From NCBI GenBank assembly GCA_035622175.1, contig DASPVV010000121.1:1-64000 (forward strand): a stretch of DNA of 64,000 nt, written 5' to 3'. Source of the stretch: JAFAGX01 sp035622175 (GTDB lineage: Bacteria; Acidobacteriota; Terriglobia; Terriglobales; Acidobacteriaceae). The position numbers were made by a program, and so were the translations under genes. The notes under the pieces were generated by a model. That model did not search any database, was not told the origin of the DNA, and was given only the letters and a program-made list of their open reading frames with translations. Positions 61,831 to 64,000 of this stretch are shown in pieces. How positions within the stretch are numbered: the stretch's first letter is position 1; every line of letters starts with the position of its first letter.

Positions 61831-62448
61831 GTGAAAAAACCGCGACAGTTGGTGCTACAGATCGTACGGAGCCTGGTTGCGGCCCTATTGTTCTCCACCG
61901 GAACGCAAGCGCAATCCCCGCAAGGAGTCCCCGCTTATAAGATCACGCCGGTGATGAGCAAGATCACGTTCAACGTGAAGGCTTCAATCCCCATCGCGGG
62001 AACCTTCGAGAAGTGGGATGCTACGTTGGCTTTTACCTCGGCTGATGCTTCGACTGGTTCTCTCGACATCCATATCCAAGCGGACAGCGTGCATACGGGC
62101 AGTAAGCATAAGGACGACAGGCTGAAGGGAGACGATTGCTTCGATGTAAAGAGGTATCCTTACATAACGTTTCAATCGTCAAAAGTGACACAGACAGGTC
62201 CACATACTTTCGATGTCCCCGGGACGTTTACCGTTCGTGGCGTCTCGAAAGCCGAGGCGCTGACCTTCACTGCTGACCGAGACGGAGCAGGCACAGGCGA
62301 GATCGAAGGGACATTGTGGTTCGATCGCAGGGACTTCGGGTTAGGGGGCAGCATTCCGTTCGTAAAAATTGCCGACCGTGTCGAACTCACTATCGACTTT
62401 AAGGCAACCCGCGTCAGTGGACCTCCTCTGCTCTTTAAGCAGTACTGA
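61831..62448 (+). CDS. YceI-family periplasmic lipid-binding-like protein
   Basis: 205 residues from GTG 61831. N-terminal signal (LVLQIVRSLVAALLFSTGTQAQ), then a lipocalin-like beta-barrel with the family pattern: YKITPVMSKITFNVKASIPIAGTF, HIQADSVHTGSKHKDDRLKGDDCFDVKRYPYITFQSSKVT and FTVRGVSKAEALTFTADRDG. YceI relatives bind isoprenoid or fatty ligands and are induced by acid or osmotic stress in other bacteria. The upstream 280 bases hold no gene. Confidence 0.9.
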   Translation: MKKPRQLVLQIVRSLVAALLFSTGTQAQSPQGVPAYKITPVMSKITFNVKASIPIAGTFEKWDATLAFTSADASTGSLDIHIQADSVHTGSKHKDDRLKGDDCFDVKRYPYITFQSSKVTQTGPHTFDVPGTFTVRGVSKAEALTFTADRDGAGTGEIEGTLWFDRRDFGLGGSIPFVKIADRVELTIDFKATRVSGPPLLFKQY

Positions 62449-63243
62449 AAGCTGTTTGCTAAGAGCGATCGTAGGCCGTCTCCCCACGCGGGCACGTGAA
62501 AACGTCACAAGGCAGGAATTTCATGGAGCAAAAACGCCAGATCGTCGCGCTAAATCCCGAGACACTGTTGTAAGCAGGCGATTTCGCTCTCAAAACCCTT
62601 GCGCCGGTGAGCGAAATGGCGATCACAATAGGAATCCAAGCGGCGCCGTTGCTGGTATTGGCACCCGCGAAACGATTGGTCAAACTGACGCACTATAGCG
62701 ATTACATAAGCAAAGAGAAATACAGCGAGTAGGTACTAAGCCAAATTAATGATGCATTGGCGTAACTGTGAGTACATGCGTATGATTCTTACCTCCGACA
62801 CGCACCGGTACGCGACACCACAGGATACATCCCCCCTCTGGACGGCTAAAATGTTCCCGTGTCCGGCTCAAGGCGGCTGGCCGCAAACTTTTTTGGGGTC
62901 TTACTTTTTCCCTGTTCGTGGTTCCTTTATAAAGTAGGGAAAATTTTCGGTCCTGTGAGGCGTCGAACTTCGATTCTTTTGATGTTGTACCCACGTCAGA
63001 ATCTTAACTTCCCCCTGCTGCCCACCAAGGACTGATTTGTCCGGAAAGGCAACTTCGGAGTTGTTAGCAGATGAAACTAAGGTGACCTTTCCCCTGATTA
63101 CCGGCACAAGTCGATGGGTCTACCGTTACCACCGTGAGTTTCACAAGTACCGTTACAAATCGGCCATTGTCACACCGCTTCGAACCCGGTAGTGTAGACG
63201 ATCGAAGCCCGTCAATAGAGTTAGAGTTTATGCGAGGAGACCA
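62449..63243 (+). other. Gene-free region with short repeats
   Basis: About 795 bases without a convincing gene. TTTTCCCT (62906-62913) and AGGGAAAA (62936-62943) form an 8-bp perfect inverted repeat around 22 bases. TACCGTTAC occurs at 63121-63129 and 63148-63156 (27-base spacing), 90-120 bases before the next ATG. GAGGAGA at 63234-63240 is that gene's ribosome site. Confidence 0.4.
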
Positions 63244-63678
63244 ATGAAAAAATTAGCAATATTGCTCTTTCCCTTATTGCTGCTCGTTGCCCCGGCATTC
63301 GCGGCTAACGATGCCAGCTTAAATGGAACTTATGCGTTCTTTGTCCAAGGAACAAGGAGTGCAATCGCCGAGGTCACGGCAACCGACACCGTGGACGTTC
63401 CCTCGGAAGAAACCCTTGCCGTTGGCACAATCGAGTTCAACGGTGCTGGCACTGCGACCTTTCTCTCGGTCATGGGATACAACCTGAGCGCAAGCGGACC
63501 CAAGGCCGGTTCTACGTTCTCGTATTCAGTGTCCGGTAACACAGCAACGATGACTGTCAACGGTGCTACCGTGTCGATGTCTTTGGGTTCATACAACAGC
63601 AGCGGTGTCGCTTCTGTTGTGATCATCCTGGTGTCGGACTCCGATCAACCGTTGGGGGGAATAGCTACCCTCGAGTAA
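63244..63678 (+). CDS. Small secreted protein
   Basis: 144 residues from ATG 63244 with GAGGAGA upstream. Signal peptide KKLAILLFPLLLLVAPAFA, then a Thr/Ser/Gly-rich, beta-strand-type chain (NGTYAFFVQGTRS; VGTIEFNGAGTATFLSV; STFSYSVSGNTATMTVNG) without cysteines. The alternation suggests a small beta-sandwich. Proteins starting ANDASLNGTYAF are common in acidobacteria as secreted proteins of unknown role. It is followed by a truncated recombinase on the other strand. Confidence 0.75.
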   Translation: MKKLAILLFPLLLLVAPAFAANDASLNGTYAFFVQGTRSAIAEVTATDTVDVPSEETLAVGTIEFNGAGTATFLSVMGYNLSASGPKAGSTFSYSVSGNTATMTVNGATVSMSLGSYNSSGVASVVIILVSDSDQPLGGIATLE

Positions 63679-63822
63679 AGGTCGAAAGGGCGTCTGGTCG
63701 TGAGGATTTTTCAAGCACCTCGGCAGCCCCTGCGCTCATAGCCATGAAGAGCCCCCGAACTTGCTCTGCAAAGCATCGCTGCCGCCTCAGAAAGGAGCGG
63801 GTGGCAGCAAACCCTGGCCCCG

Positions 63823-64000
63823 CTACCTTTCTTCCTTGCCGTTGGCCGCTGCCAGTTGCTTGATGCCAGCTTTGAACGCCTCGCTCGTAATCTGCTTCTT
63901 GTAGACATCCAGCGTTGTCTTCATGCTGCGGTGTCGGAGTAGCTGTTGCGGCCACGGCATAGTTTCCACCCGTCGCTTCGATGGCCGCTGTGCAGGCCCC
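63823..64000 (-). pseudogene. C-terminal end of a tyrosine recombinase, apparently frameshifted
   Basis: From the right edge on the minus strand the frame through ATG 63960 ends QQLLRHRSMKTTLDVYKKQ and then ITSEAFKAGIKQLAAANG before TAG (63825-63823). LLRHRSMKTTLDVY is the C-terminal His/Tyr box of phage-type integrases, with the nucleophilic Tyr. The preceding sequence of such enzymes (ATGGNYAVA) is found one frame over at about 63950-63980, so one extra base near GGCCGCAAC breaks the gene. The N-terminal part lies beyond the window. It marks a possible integrated element at this edge. Confidence 0.6.

Overview
The window reads as chromosome from a GC-rich, Gram-negative soil-type bacterium, most likely an Acidobacteriota (Terriglobia) relative. 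The main pointers are a 1296-residue Oar-like outer-membrane receptor with an N-terminal carboxypeptidase-regulatory-like domain, a CMP-Kdo synthetase (LPS), an acidobacterial-type small zinc-ribbon protein, Tat-exported oxidoreductases and many TTG/GTG starts. No rRNA, tRNA or CRISPR array was seen. Taxonomy is inferred from gene content only.

Layout. 1-3.05 kb: the end of ddl, a decayed TPR gene, then a SAM riboswitch in front of a threonine-synthase-like PLP enzyme and a ThiS/MoaD-like sulfur carrier. 3.06-7.2 kb: a TetR-controlled efflux operon (TetR, a 55-aa coupled peptide, HlyD, ABC ATPase, ABC-2 permease). 7.8-10.7 kb (minus): DUF177-rpmF-plsX-fabD. 10.8-14.5 kb: accessory genes (serine hydrolase, lipoprotein, Tat-exported TIM barrel) and an IS200/IS605-like hairpin pair. 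14.5-22.8 kb: MscS channel, DUF971, UvrD/PcrA, a tiny very basic protein, an APC permease and adenosine deaminase. 23.4-27.9 kb: a minus-strand transcription unit for a 13-aa lysine peptide, a solo HyuB, a DinB-like protein, Tdh and a NarL-type regulator. 28.4-37.1 kb: aroC-def-fmt-rsmB, then minus-strand PASTA, PBP1A and an S41-like protein that has lost both catalytic residues. 37.5-44.4 kb (minus): histidine kinase, OmpR-type regulator, ECF sigma factor, trehalose synthase, glycosyltransferase and a channel-like TM protein. 44.6-52.2 kb: coaD, aminotransferase, the GDP-mannose set (ManA, ManC, phosphomannomutase), an M48 protease and KdsB. 52.4-58.9 kb: a spermidine-dehydrogenase-like flavoprotein and the Oar-like receptor. 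59-64 kb: a decayed, lower-density region with a frameshifted zinc-ribbon gene, small stress or exported proteins (SYLF, general-stress-like, YceI) and a truncated, frameshifted tyrosine recombinase at the edge.

How the genes work together. Much of the window serves the envelope: Ddl, PBP1A and PASTA for peptidoglycan, FabD/PlsX for phospholipid, KdsB and GDP-mannose for surface glycans, MscS-type channels and the kinase-sigma-TreS block for stress or osmotic response. The least expected items are: the riboswitch-controlled ThrC-like/ThiS pair, whose carrier has six residues after its Gly-Gly and so would need processing; the catalytically dead S41 homologue beside PBP1A; the signal-transduction-plus-trehalose operon; and several micro-ORFs (13, 53 and 55 codons) with strong translation signals.
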